Assembly (NCBI GenBank): GCA_030430345.1
Contig: JAUIFT010000016.1
Coordinates: 1 to 13,855, forward strand
From: Calditrichia bacterium
GTDB lineage: Bacteria > Calditrichota > Calditrichia > RBG-13-44-9 > J042
DNA: 13,855 nt
Direction: 5' to 3'
Below the pieces are notes generated by a model. It saw only the letters and a list, made by a program, of their open reading frames with translations. It ran no database searches and was not told the DNA's origin. Below, piece after piece: positions 7,427 to 13,229 of this stretch. The stretch's first letter is position 1, and each line of letters opens with the position of its first letter. The translations under genes were made by a program, and so were the position numbers.

Positions 7427-7487
7427 TTTTAATCCTGAACTGGCATTTGCATTATTTGTATCAATCAACTATTAGCCGGGTATTCCA

Positions 7488-8180
7488 ATGAAGATGGACG
7501 ATAAACTTTATGCAGTAATAATTGGCGATGTTGCCGGTTCCAAAAGACTCAGCAGCCGGAATCGATACCAGACCCAATTATTTATGAAATCTGCCATTGT
7601 GCAGATTAACGAAGAATTTGCCGATCATATTGAAGCGCCTTTTACGATTACCAAGGGAGACGAATTTCAGGGATTGATCACCAATCTGGAGGTTGCCTTC
7701 CAGGTTGTAATGGCCCTGGAAAAACTCACCTTTCCGGTCAAGCTGCGCTTTGGCATCGGCGTTGGTAACATCTACCGGATGGGCGGAATTCTGCCGATCG
7801 AAATGGATGGACCTGCCTTCCACCGGGCCAATTATGCGCTCAACGACGCCAAAAAGAAAAAGCAGGACTATTTCCTGCACAGCAACGAAGAAACCCTCGA
7901 TATTCTCGCCAATACTGTATTCCATTTAATGACCGCAATCAAGCTGCGCTGGAACGAGCGTCATTACCGTTTGTTCTGGCGCTATAAGGATTTGGGGACG
8001 TATCGTCAGGTGGCGGAGTTGGAGAATGTCACCCCGCAGGCAATTTGCGAGGCGCTAAAAAATACCCGCGCGTTGTATGTGAAGTCTGCGGAAGAAAACT
8101 TGCTGGAATATTTTCGTAAATTTCCGGTGTGCACGGCTCACTTCTCGGAAGAAGCGTTGGAAGAAAACGAATTGAGCTGA
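7488..8180 (+). CDS. SatD-family protein with C-terminal helix-turn-helix
   Basis: A 230-residue soluble protein. The N-terminal part has YAVIIGDVAGSKRL (8-21) and FTITKGDEFQGL (52-63), which I recognise as SatD family signatures; SatD was named from a Streptococcus mutans acid-tolerance locus and its biochemistry is unclear. RFGIGVGNI (87-95) and MDGPAFHRANYAL (106-118) follow. This order also resembles class III nucleotidyl cyclases, with Asp14 and Asp58 at the two metal-binding positions. Residues 166-210 (DLGTYRQVAELENVTPQAICEAL region) look like a sigma-region-4-type helix-turn-helix, suggesting DNA binding. There is no signal peptide or membrane segment, so it is cytosolic. An in-frame ATG six bases later is an alternative start; neither has a strong Shine-Dalgarno. 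Its 3' end overlaps the convergent protease gene by 43 bases. It stands alone behind a 659-base non-coding region. Confidence 0.75.
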   Translation: MKMDDKLYAVIIGDVAGSKRLSSRNRYQTQLFMKSAIVQINEEFADHIEAPFTITKGDEFQGLITNLEVAFQVVMALEKLTFPVKLRFGIGVGNIYRMGGILPIEMDGPAFHRANYALNDAKKKKQDYFLHSNEETLDILANTVFHLMTAIKLRWNERHYRLFWRYKDLGTYRQVAELENVTPQAICEALKNTRALYVKSAEENLLEYFRKFPVCTAHFSEEALEENELS

Positions 8181-9025
8181 ATGTAGTATTCACTGATATA
8201 CCGCATACCGCTATAAACCACCAGGCCTGCTAATACCAGCAGAAACGGGGATACGTGGCCGTTCCATTCGTAGAACGGCAGCAGCTCGTTAAAGTCGCTG
8301 TTATAATAGATCAGCGCAATTGAGTTGCTGATCGCGTGGCAAAGAATCGCCGGCAAAATACTGCCGGTTCTCCAGGTTAAATATCCCAGCATAAATCCGA
8401 ATAGAAATGTTTGTACCGACTGGTAGGGGTTGAGGTGAATAAACGCCCAGATCAGGCTGGTATATATCACTGCCTTGGTGACATCAATCCCTTCTTCAAG
8501 AATCCCTTGCAAAAACCCCCGAAAAATTGACTCTTCGACCAGTGCCGCCAGGATAATCACCCCGAGAATCAGGAGAAGCAGCTCCAGCATGTTGGTCGCC
8601 CGAAAAGCCGTTTCCATACTGCCGATCCACTCTTCCGGCATCGGAGCAAACAGGCGAATCAGCCGATCCAGTTCATCGACCAATACTGTTAAACCGAAGC
8701 CGATCGCCGCACTCATGCCGAGAATATTGCGCGGTACCGGTTGCCAGCGGAACATTGCTGGAAGAGATAGCTCCCGCATCCTTAAATAAATAATCGGGAA
8801 GATGATCAGGCTCGCTTCCCCGATAACGAAAGCTATTTTTATCGCCAGTGGATCGAACTGTCCACTGCCTGGGTCTCCGGGAAACATAGAGATAATCAGC
8901 AATTCCGGTATCACCGAGAAAAAATAGCTGCAAAGGATGACAATGCCCGCTTCGGCAGGATTGATCGAGGGCGGTTCGTTTTCTGGATGTGGATTATTGT
9001 TTGGGTTGTCCGGGTTCATGTCCAT
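8138..9025 (-). CDS. CPBP-family intramembrane glutamic endopeptidase (CAAX protease/Abi type)
   Basis: A 295-residue multipass membrane protein with about eight hydrophobic segments after a Pro/Asn-rich cytosolic N-terminus (NPDNPNNNPHPENEPPS). The three family motifs are present: EESIFRG with Glu164, Glu165 and Arg169; WAFIH with His197; and HAISN with His230 and Asn234. These residues build the active site in the Rce1/CPBP family, which cleaves substrates within or next to the membrane; bacterial members mature bacteriocins, give self-immunity or control regulators. The substrate cannot be inferred here. I chose ATG 9025 (ATG 9019 is equally possible). A TTG at 9058 would extend the frame but gives a longer overlap with the upstream methyltransferase gene. 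With ATG 9025 the overlap is 32 bases, implying translational coupling in the ABC-F, TrmH, CPBP operon. The 3' end runs antisense into the satD-like gene by 43 bases. Confidence 0.85.
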   Translation of the reverse strand: MDMNPDNPNNNPHPENEPPSINPAEAGIVILCSYFFSVIPELLIISMFPGDPGSGQFDPLAIKIAFVIGEASLIIFPIIYLRMRELSLPAMFRWQPVPRNILGMSAAIGFGLTVLVDELDRLIRLFAPMPEEWIGSMETAFRATNMLELLLLILGVIILAALVEESIFRGFLQGILEEGIDVTKAVIYTSLIWAFIHLNPYQSVQTFLFGFMLGYLTWRTGSILPAILCHAISNSIALIYYNSDFNELLPFYEWNGHVSPFLLVLAGLVVYSGMRYISEYYIQLNSFSSNASSEK

Positions 9026-9824
9026 CCGTTTCGTTTGCCGGGTAAATTTGCCCTGCAATATAATGCATAATTATCCCACCGGCTATCGCTACATTTAATG
9101 ATTCCGCCTGGCCGAATCCGGGAATGGTGATCACATCATCACTGCTGGCAATTAGATTGTCCGAAAGTCCATAGGCTTCGCTGCCCAACAGTATAATCGC
9201 CGGCTGGCGAATTTGCAGGGTCGACAATCCTTTCCCGTCTTTCAAAGCTGTGGTAATTATGCGAAATCCTTCCTTTTGCAACTGGGGAAGCAATTCCTGA
9301 AAATTAACATCCTGGTAAACCGGCAGATGAAACAGGGAGCCCATGGTGCTGCGGACAACTTTACTGTTGAAGGGATCGACACAATCTTCGGAAAGTAAAA
9401 TGCCCTGCACGCCGTACCAATCGGCGGTACGAATGAGGGTGCCGAGATTACCGGGATCCCGCACGCTTTGCAAGGCGAGAATAAAATTGCAGCCATCCAG
9501 TTGTTTGAGAATATTTTGTGGCGCCGGTAAGGTTAACACCAGGGCAATGCCCTGCGGAGATAGCGTGTCACTGATCTTCTGGAAATGGCGCTCCGGGAGA
9601 ATTCGCCAGGGGATGTTCCGTTCGTCCAGCAGTGTCCGAAAAGTTGGCCAGCGATGATCCTTGGAAAATGCTTCGCTGAGAAATGCCGCCTCGATTTCCC
9701 GGGAGGCATTCAGGGCATCCTGAGAGATGCGGCTGCCTTCCACCAGGAATTGGCCCGCCTGGCGACGTCCTTTTTTTGTTAACAGCGGTAAATATTGTTT
9801 CCAGCTTAAAGTGTTGTTTTCCAT
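8994..9824 (-). CDS. TrmH/SpoU-family RNA 2'-O-methyltransferase
   Basis: A 276-residue SPOUT-class enzyme that would transfer a methyl group from S-adenosylmethionine to a ribose 2'-OH in rRNA or tRNA. The N-terminal SpoU substrate-binding domain has KKGRRQAGQFLVEGSR (17-32). The trefoil-knot catalytic domain shows motif 1 SVRDPGNLGTLIRTAD (120-135) with the catalytic-type Arg132, motif 2 ILLGSEAYGLS (211-221) and motif 3 IPGFGQAESLNVAIA (234-248) with Ser242 and Asn244. Motif 2 has Ser-Glu where most relatives have Asn-Glu, a small deviation. The two-domain layout matches the RlmB-like group, but the exact target nucleotide cannot be told. The gene lies 22 bases after a 29-codon peptide gene and overlaps the CPBP protease gene downstream, so it belongs to a minus-strand operon starting with an ABC-F gene. 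The C-terminal tail after 255 is short and polar. Confidence 0.9.
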   Translation of the reverse strand: MENNTLSWKQYLPLLTKKGRRQAGQFLVEGSRISQDALNASREIEAAFLSEAFSKDHRWPTFRTLLDERNIPWRILPERHFQKISDTLSPQGIALVLTLPAPQNILKQLDGCNFILALQSVRDPGNLGTLIRTADWYGVQGILLSEDCVDPFNSKVVRSTMGSLFHLPVYQDVNFQELLPQLQKEGFRIITTALKDGKGLSTLQIRQPAIILLGSEAYGLSDNLIASSDDVITIPGFGQAESLNVAIAGGIIMHYIAGQIYPANETDGHEPGQPKQ

Positions 9825-9846
9825 TGGTATATTGGCCGTTGCTGCC

Positions 9847-9936
9847 TTAATGAGCGGGGCAAATTCCCAGGGAAATTTGCCAGAGAAAAGAGAATATGAT
9901 TAGACCCAATACGGTATAACTAAATAGTTTTTTCAT
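9847..9936 (-). CDS. Small 29-residue predicted membrane or leader peptide between ABC-F and TrmH genes
   Basis: A 90-base frame opens with ATG at 9936, 17 bases after the ABC-F stop, and closes with TAA 22 bases before the TrmH start. The peptide starts MKKLFSYTVLGLIIFSFLWQ and ends ISLGICPAH. That is two lysines, a continuous hydrophobic stretch of about 20 residues and a short tail, the shape of a single-pass membrane peptide or a bare signal sequence. The cysteine is preceded by Ile, so it is not a proper lipobox. AGG stands nine bases before the ATG. It fits tightly into the operon in the same direction. A near-perfect hairpin (9858-9881) lies in its last codons. I do not recognise a family. 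It could be a real microprotein, a translated leader affecting TrmH, or the remnant of a longer exported protein. Confidence 0.45.
   Translation of the reverse strand: MKKLFSYTVLGLIIFSFLWQISLGICPAH
9858..9881. promoter_or_regulatory. Near-perfect inverted repeat between ABC-F and TrmH genes
   Basis: GGCAAATTCCC (9858-9868) and GGGAAATTTGCC (9870-9881) pair with one bulged base around a single central A. On the minus-strand mRNA it would fold at the end of the 29-codon peptide gene, about 35 bases before the TrmH start. No T-run follows on either strand, so it is not a standard intrinsic terminator. It could be an RNA-processing or stability hairpin, a translational control element for trmH, or a protein-binding palindrome. 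Confidence 0.4.
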
Positions 9937-9953
9937 CCGAAATGACCTGTCTG

Positions 9954-11921
9954 TTATTGATCTTTTAACTGCTCCAGCAGGGTTTCATAAGCAAGCTGGG
10001 CGGCTTCCCACTCGGCAAATACCGTTTCCAGAGACTGCTTGACTTCCGCATATTCTTTTTGCAGGCTGGCGGCGCGTTCGCCATCCTGATAAGTGCCGGG
10101 ATCGGCCAATACCGTTTCCAGACTGGCCTTTTTCTCTTCCAATGTAGCGATAGATCTCTCGCAGTCTTCCACCGCTTTTTCCAGCTTCTTGCGCTCTTTG
10201 CTAATTGCCTGCCGGGCTTCTGCTTCCCGCCGTTTTTGCTCTTTTGATTTGAACTTTTTACTGCTTTTTTCTACCGGCAGCGCCTCTGAAACCACATTTT
10301 CGGCTTCCGCCTCTGTCGGGGCTGTTGCGGCTTCCCGCCGGCTGAGGTAATCAGAGTAGTTGCCTTCAAATAAACGCAGCTTGCCATCTTTTAGTTCAAT
10401 GACCCGGGTGACCAATTTATCAAGAAAGTAACGATCGTGAGAGATCAGGAGCAGTGTGCCATCGTAGCGTCCCAATGCTTTTTCCAGGGCATTGCGGGAG
10501 GCGATATCAAGATGGTTGGTCGGCTCATCCATAATGAGAAAATTGACCGGCGCGAGCAGGATTTTAGCCAGGGAAACCCGTGCTTTTTCCCCACCGGACA
10601 AAACCCCGATCCGTTTATCCGGTTCTTCCCCGCTAAATTGAAAAATACCGAGGATGTCGCGCAGGCGCGGGCGATGGGTATCTGCGGCGGTTTCGGCCAC
10701 TTCATTGATAATGGTCGCATCGAGATCGAGCGTGTCCACCTGGTGCTGGGCGTAATAGCCAATCGAGACCCGCTCCCCGACAGTAAGGTTGCCGCGCTGG
10801 GGATGCAGTTGTTCGCAGATCAGGCGGGTCATCGTGGTCTTTCCCGCCCCATTCACCCCGACCAGGGCAACTTTTTCTCCGCGATAAAGGTTTAGATCGA
10901 CGCCTTCCAGCACCCAATCCGTTTCATAGCGAAAAGCCATATCCTTGATTCTCAGAACATCTTTATAGCTGCTGGTTTCGACCTGGATATCGAAAGATAT
11001 TTGCCTGTCCGGCGGAGGCAGCTCAATCTTTTCCATTTTCTCGAGCATTTTTACCCGGCTTTGCACCTGGGCCGCTTTCGACGCTTTGTAGCGAAAGCGA
11101 TCAACAAATCTCTGCAGGCGTTCCCGCTCGGCTTTTTGTTCTTCATAGCGCTTGTAGAGCAGCTCCAGGTTGAGCACTTTTTGCTTTTCGTAATAGTGAT
11201 AATTGCCGGCATAATGCGTTAACTTGGCGCGGTCCAGCTCCTGAATATCCTTGGCAAGACGGTCGATAAAAAAACGATCGTGGCTTACCAGAACGATGCT
11301 GCCGGGAAAAGTGCGCAGATATTGCTCCAGCCATTCCAGGGATTCGATATCAAGATGGTTGGTCGGTTCGTCCAAAAGGAGCAAATCCGGGCGTTGCAGC
11401 AGCAATCTGGCCAGATGCACGCGCATCCGCCAGCCTCCGCTAAAGTCGGAAAGGGAGCGATGAAAGTCTTCGGTTTTAAATCCCAGGCCACTGAGAATCG
11501 CTTTTGCTTCGGATTCCAGGCGATAGCCATCCAGCAAATTAAAGCGTTCCTGCAGGCTGCCCAGGCGGGCAAGCAGTGTTTCCTGGTTAGCGGGCGTCTC
11601 ATCGAGTTTTACATGGATGGCCTGCATCTCCGCTTCGATGTCCAGTATTTCCTGGTTACCTTCCAGAACACAGTCGAGAATCGCGCGCATTTCGCTCGCC
11701 GGCTCTTCCTGCCGCAGAAAGCCGATCTGGTAATCCTTTGGTGTGCTGATAGCGCCGCTGTCCGCCTGAATATCTCCGTAAATGGTTCTTAGCAGCGTGG
11801 TTTTTCCGGCGCCATTAGGGCCGATGAGTGCGGTGCGATCGCCCGGATTGATTAACCAGTTGATACCGGCAAAAAGCGAACGATCGGCGATGGTATAATA
11901 TAGGTCTTTTATCTGAAGCAT
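9954..11921 (-). CDS. ABC-F family ATP-binding cassette protein (YheS/YdiF/Uup-like)
   Basis: A 655-residue soluble protein with two ABC ATPase cassettes and no membrane segment, the hallmark of ABC-F proteins, which act at the ribosome E site in translation rather than in transport. Cassette 1: Walker A GPNGAGKTT (34-42), signature SGGWRMR (161-167), Walker B with DEPTNHLD (184-191). A charged helical linker (about 245-300, KAERERLQRFVDRFRYKA) is the P-site tRNA-interaction motif region. Cassette 2: Walker A GVNGAGKTT (355-363), signature LSGGEKAR (441-448), DEPTNHLD (465-472) and SHDRYF. Residues 555-655 are a Lys/Glu-rich coiled coil like the C-terminal domain of Uup-type members. Both catalytic glutamates are present, so it should hydrolyse ATP. 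It heads the minus-strand operon. No Shine-Dalgarno is seen before the ATG, only an AT-rich leader. The subfamily, and any role in antibiotic resistance, cannot be decided by reading. Confidence 0.92.
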   Translation of the reverse strand: MLQIKDLYYTIADRSLFAGINWLINPGDRTALIGPNGAGKTTLLRTIYGDIQADSGAISTPKDYQIGFLRQEEPASEMRAILDCVLEGNQEILDIEAEMQAIHVKLDETPANQETLLARLGSLQERFNLLDGYRLESEAKAILSGLGFKTEDFHRSLSDFSGGWRMRVHLARLLLQRPDLLLLDEPTNHLDIESLEWLEQYLRTFPGSIVLVSHDRFFIDRLAKDIQELDRAKLTHYAGNYHYYEKQKVLNLELLYKRYEEQKAERERLQRFVDRFRYKASKAAQVQSRVKMLEKMEKIELPPPDRQISFDIQVETSSYKDVLRIKDMAFRYETDWVLEGVDLNLYRGEKVALVGVNGAGKTTMTRLICEQLHPQRGNLTVGERVSIGYYAQHQVDTLDLDATIINEVAETAADTHRPRLRDILGIFQFSGEEPDKRIGVLSGGEKARVSLAKILLAPVNFLIMDEPTNHLDIASRNALEKALGRYDGTLLLISHDRYFLDKLVTRVIELKDGKLRLFEGNYSDYLSRREAATAPTEAEAENVVSEALPVEKSSKKFKSKEQKRREAEARQAISKERKKLEKAVEDCERSIATLEEKKASLETVLADPGTYQDGERAASLQKEYAEVKQSLETVFAEWEAAQLAYETLLEQLKDQ

Positions 11922-11972
11922 AAATTCAAAAAAGTTAAGTGTTTCTCTAAGCCACTGATGTAGTATCTATAA

Positions 11973-12001
11973 ATATTAACACAATTTCGCCCGATTACCA
12001 A
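11973..12001 (-). promoter_or_regulatory. Candidate promoter for the ABC-F/TrmH/CPBP operon
   Basis: On the minus strand TTGGTA (11996-12001) and TAATAT (11973-11978) are 17 bases apart, each four of six to the sigma70 consensus. The predicted start near 11966 would leave a leader of about 45 bases before the ATG at 11921. The match is moderate. Confidence 0.3.
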
Positions 12002-12067
12002 AGCAATTTGCCCGGGAAATAATCTATCGATGATTAGTGCCGGGGATATTGTAATCCGCGCTATTTG

Positions 12068-12096
12068 TTGGAAGAAAAAGAAAATAAACGTATATT
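12068..12096 (+). promoter_or_regulatory. Candidate promoter for hflK-hflC
   Basis: TTGGAA (12068-12073) and TATATT (12091-12096) are 17 bases apart; the -10 box is one mismatch from TATAAT and the -35 box two from TTGACA. The predicted start near 12103 would give a leader of about 150 bases that includes the 25-codon frame at 12122. Confidence 0.35.
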
Positions 12097-12121
12097 GCAG
12101 CGAATTAGGATCTGGAAAGGT

Positions 12122-12199
12122 ATGTGGAACTTTTCTTTCGGTGGAGGGCCGCCCCGATTTATGCGTTTGAACCTACAGCTTTTAACTACCATCCTATAA
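12122..12199 (+). other. Possible 25-codon leader frame or eroded gene start before hflK
   Basis: ATG at 12122 opens MWNFSFGGGPPRFMRLNLQL and stops at TAA 12197-12199. GGAAAGG stands one base before the ATG, too close for a good Shine-Dalgarno. The Gly/Pro-rich start followed by a basic and hydrophobic stretch faintly recalls the N-termini of rhomboid proteases, but the frame closes at once. It may be chance, an upstream leader peptide for hflK, or the scar of a lost gene. Confidence 0.15.
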
Positions 12200-12250
12200 A
12201 CATGCCAGGAATTAAAATCCAATATATAACACTAACAGAGGAGCATTCAT

Positions 12251-13228
12251 ATGCCACAGCAAAAACCGCCATTTGATCTTAATGATTTTCGGCCGCCCAG
12301 TGTGCCGGGAAATCTGCTTAAGATTGGTGTGCCGATCGTTCTGCTATTATTAGTCCTAACCTCGTCGTTCTTTACGATTGATACCGAAGAGGTCGGGGTT
12401 GTGTTACGCTTCGGTAAATTTGACCGGGAAGTGCAGCCGGGCTTAAATTTTAAAATGCCCCTGGGCATCGAAACGGTTTACAAGGTACCAGTGCGAAAAC
12501 AGCTTAAAGAAGAATTCGGCTTTCAAACATTGGATGCCGGGGTGCGTTCCCGCTATGCTAACCGGGATTTCTCCGACATCGCCCTGATGCTTACCGGGGA
12601 TTTAAACATCGCGGAAGTGGAGTGGATCGTGCAATATCGTATCAATGATCCCTACAAGTTTCTCTTCCGCGTTCGCAACCCAACCCAGACGTTTCGCGAT
12701 ATGAACGAGGCGATAATGCGGGAAGTGGTCGGCGACCGCACCATTAATGAAGTGATCAACATCCGCCAGGAAATCGAAGCCGTGGTGAAATCCAAGCTGC
12801 AGGAGAGCGTCGATAATTACGAACTGGGCCTGGAAGTTGAACAGGTGCAGCTGCAGGGTGTTACCCCGCCGGACCCGGTAAAGCCGGCCTTTAATGAAGT
12901 GAATGAGGCCGAGCAGGAGAAGGAGAAACTGGTTAATCAGGCGCAGGGAGAATACAACAAAGTGATCCCGAAAGCACGCGGTGAAGCGGACCGGACCATT
13001 CAGGAAGCGGAAGGTTATGCTTTGCAGCGTGTCAATGAAGCGCAAGGGGACGCCGCCCGTTTTACTTCCCTGTATACAGAATATCGTAAGGCAAAAGAAG
13101 TGACCCGCCAGCGGATTTATTTGGAAACGCTGGAAAAAGTGCTCGGCAAAGTAGGCAACAAAATTATAACCGATGAAGATGCCAGCGGCGTGTTGCCATT
13201 ATTAAATCTGGACAAGGGAGGTAACTAA
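12251..13228 (+). CDS. hflK: HflK, membrane prohibitin-like regulator of the FtsH protease
   Basis: A 325-residue SPFH/band 7 protein. A short Pro-rich cytosolic tail (PQQKPPFDLNDFRPP) precedes one membrane anchor (about 25-43); the rest faces the periplasm. The SPFH domain starts with TIDTEEVGVVLRFGKFDREVQPGLNFKMP motifs (42-73), including the typical GV(V/L)RFGKF and PGL(N/H)(F/W)KxP. QVQLQGVTPPDPVKPAFNEV (about 197-216), typical of HflK, leads into a long Glu/Ala/Gln-rich helix. HflK assembles with HflC into a large cage around FtsH and tunes its proteolysis. The N-terminus lacks the long Gly-rich tail of the E. coli protein. GAGGAG lies seven bases before the ATG. hflC follows after one base, and its ribosome binding site lies inside the last hflK codons. 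The HflK rather than HflC assignment rests on order and on the VTPPDPVxxAF motif. Confidence 0.92.
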   Translation: MPQQKPPFDLNDFRPPSVPGNLLKIGVPIVLLLLVLTSSFFTIDTEEVGVVLRFGKFDREVQPGLNFKMPLGIETVYKVPVRKQLKEEFGFQTLDAGVRSRYANRDFSDIALMLTGDLNIAEVEWIVQYRINDPYKFLFRVRNPTQTFRDMNEAIMREVVGDRTINEVINIRQEIEAVVKSKLQESVDNYELGLEVEQVQLQGVTPPDPVKPAFNEVNEAEQEKEKLVNQAQGEYNKVIPKARGEADRTIQEAEGYALQRVNEAQGDAARFTSLYTEYRKAKEVTRQRIYLETLEKVLGKVGNKIITDEDASGVLPLLNLDKGGN

Positions 13229-13229
13229 G

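Larger units (their letters stand above)
6829..7487. other. 659-base non-coding region between the kinase operon and satD-like gene
   Basis: No credible gene is seen on either strand; short frames at 7056 and 7269 lack ribosome binding sites and family resemblance. Contents: a hairpin just after the kinase stop (6836-6864); an AT-rich inverted repeat AAAATCAA/TTGATTTT (6981-7006) running into six T; an FNR-like box (7007-7020) with a -10-like TATATT (7040-7045); a tRNA-like 5' segment (7058-7075); an inverted repeat GGAAAGG/CCTTTCC (7093-7120); a small hairpin TCTGCT-AATA-AGCAGA (7204-7219); and a degenerate palindromic element (7304-7426). The region is visibly richer in A and T than the genes around it. 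A transcript starting near 7052 would carry a leader of over 430 bases or be a separate small RNA. Confidence 0.6.
11922..12250. other. Divergent promoter region between the ABC-F gene and hflK
   Basis: This 329-base stretch separates the leftward ABC-F operon from rightward hflK. It holds a candidate leftward promoter (11973-12001) and a candidate rightward promoter (12068-12096). A 25-codon frame (12122-12199) lies in the hflK leader and has a GGAAAGG just before its ATG. The hflK ribosome binding site GAGGAG is at 12238-12243. Otherwise it is AT-rich with small palindromes only, and no RNA gene is visible. Confidence 0.55.

Noticed and set aside
9026..9058. TTG at 9058 as start of the CPBP protease
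   Set aside because: It would extend a non-hydrophobic tail and lengthen the overlap with the methyltransferase; ATG codons at 9025 and 9019 are more likely, though no strong ribosome binding site settles it.
10437..10895. Plus-strand 152-codon frame inside the ABC-F gene
   Set aside because: Antisense shadow of the second ATPase cassette; no family motifs, while the minus-strand product is unmistakable.
11280..11792. Plus-strand 170-codon frame inside the ABC-F gene
   Set aside because: Antisense shadow of the first ATPase cassette.
12602..13045. Minus-strand 147-codon frame inside hflK
   Set aside because: Antisense to the conserved SPFH domain with no motifs of its own.
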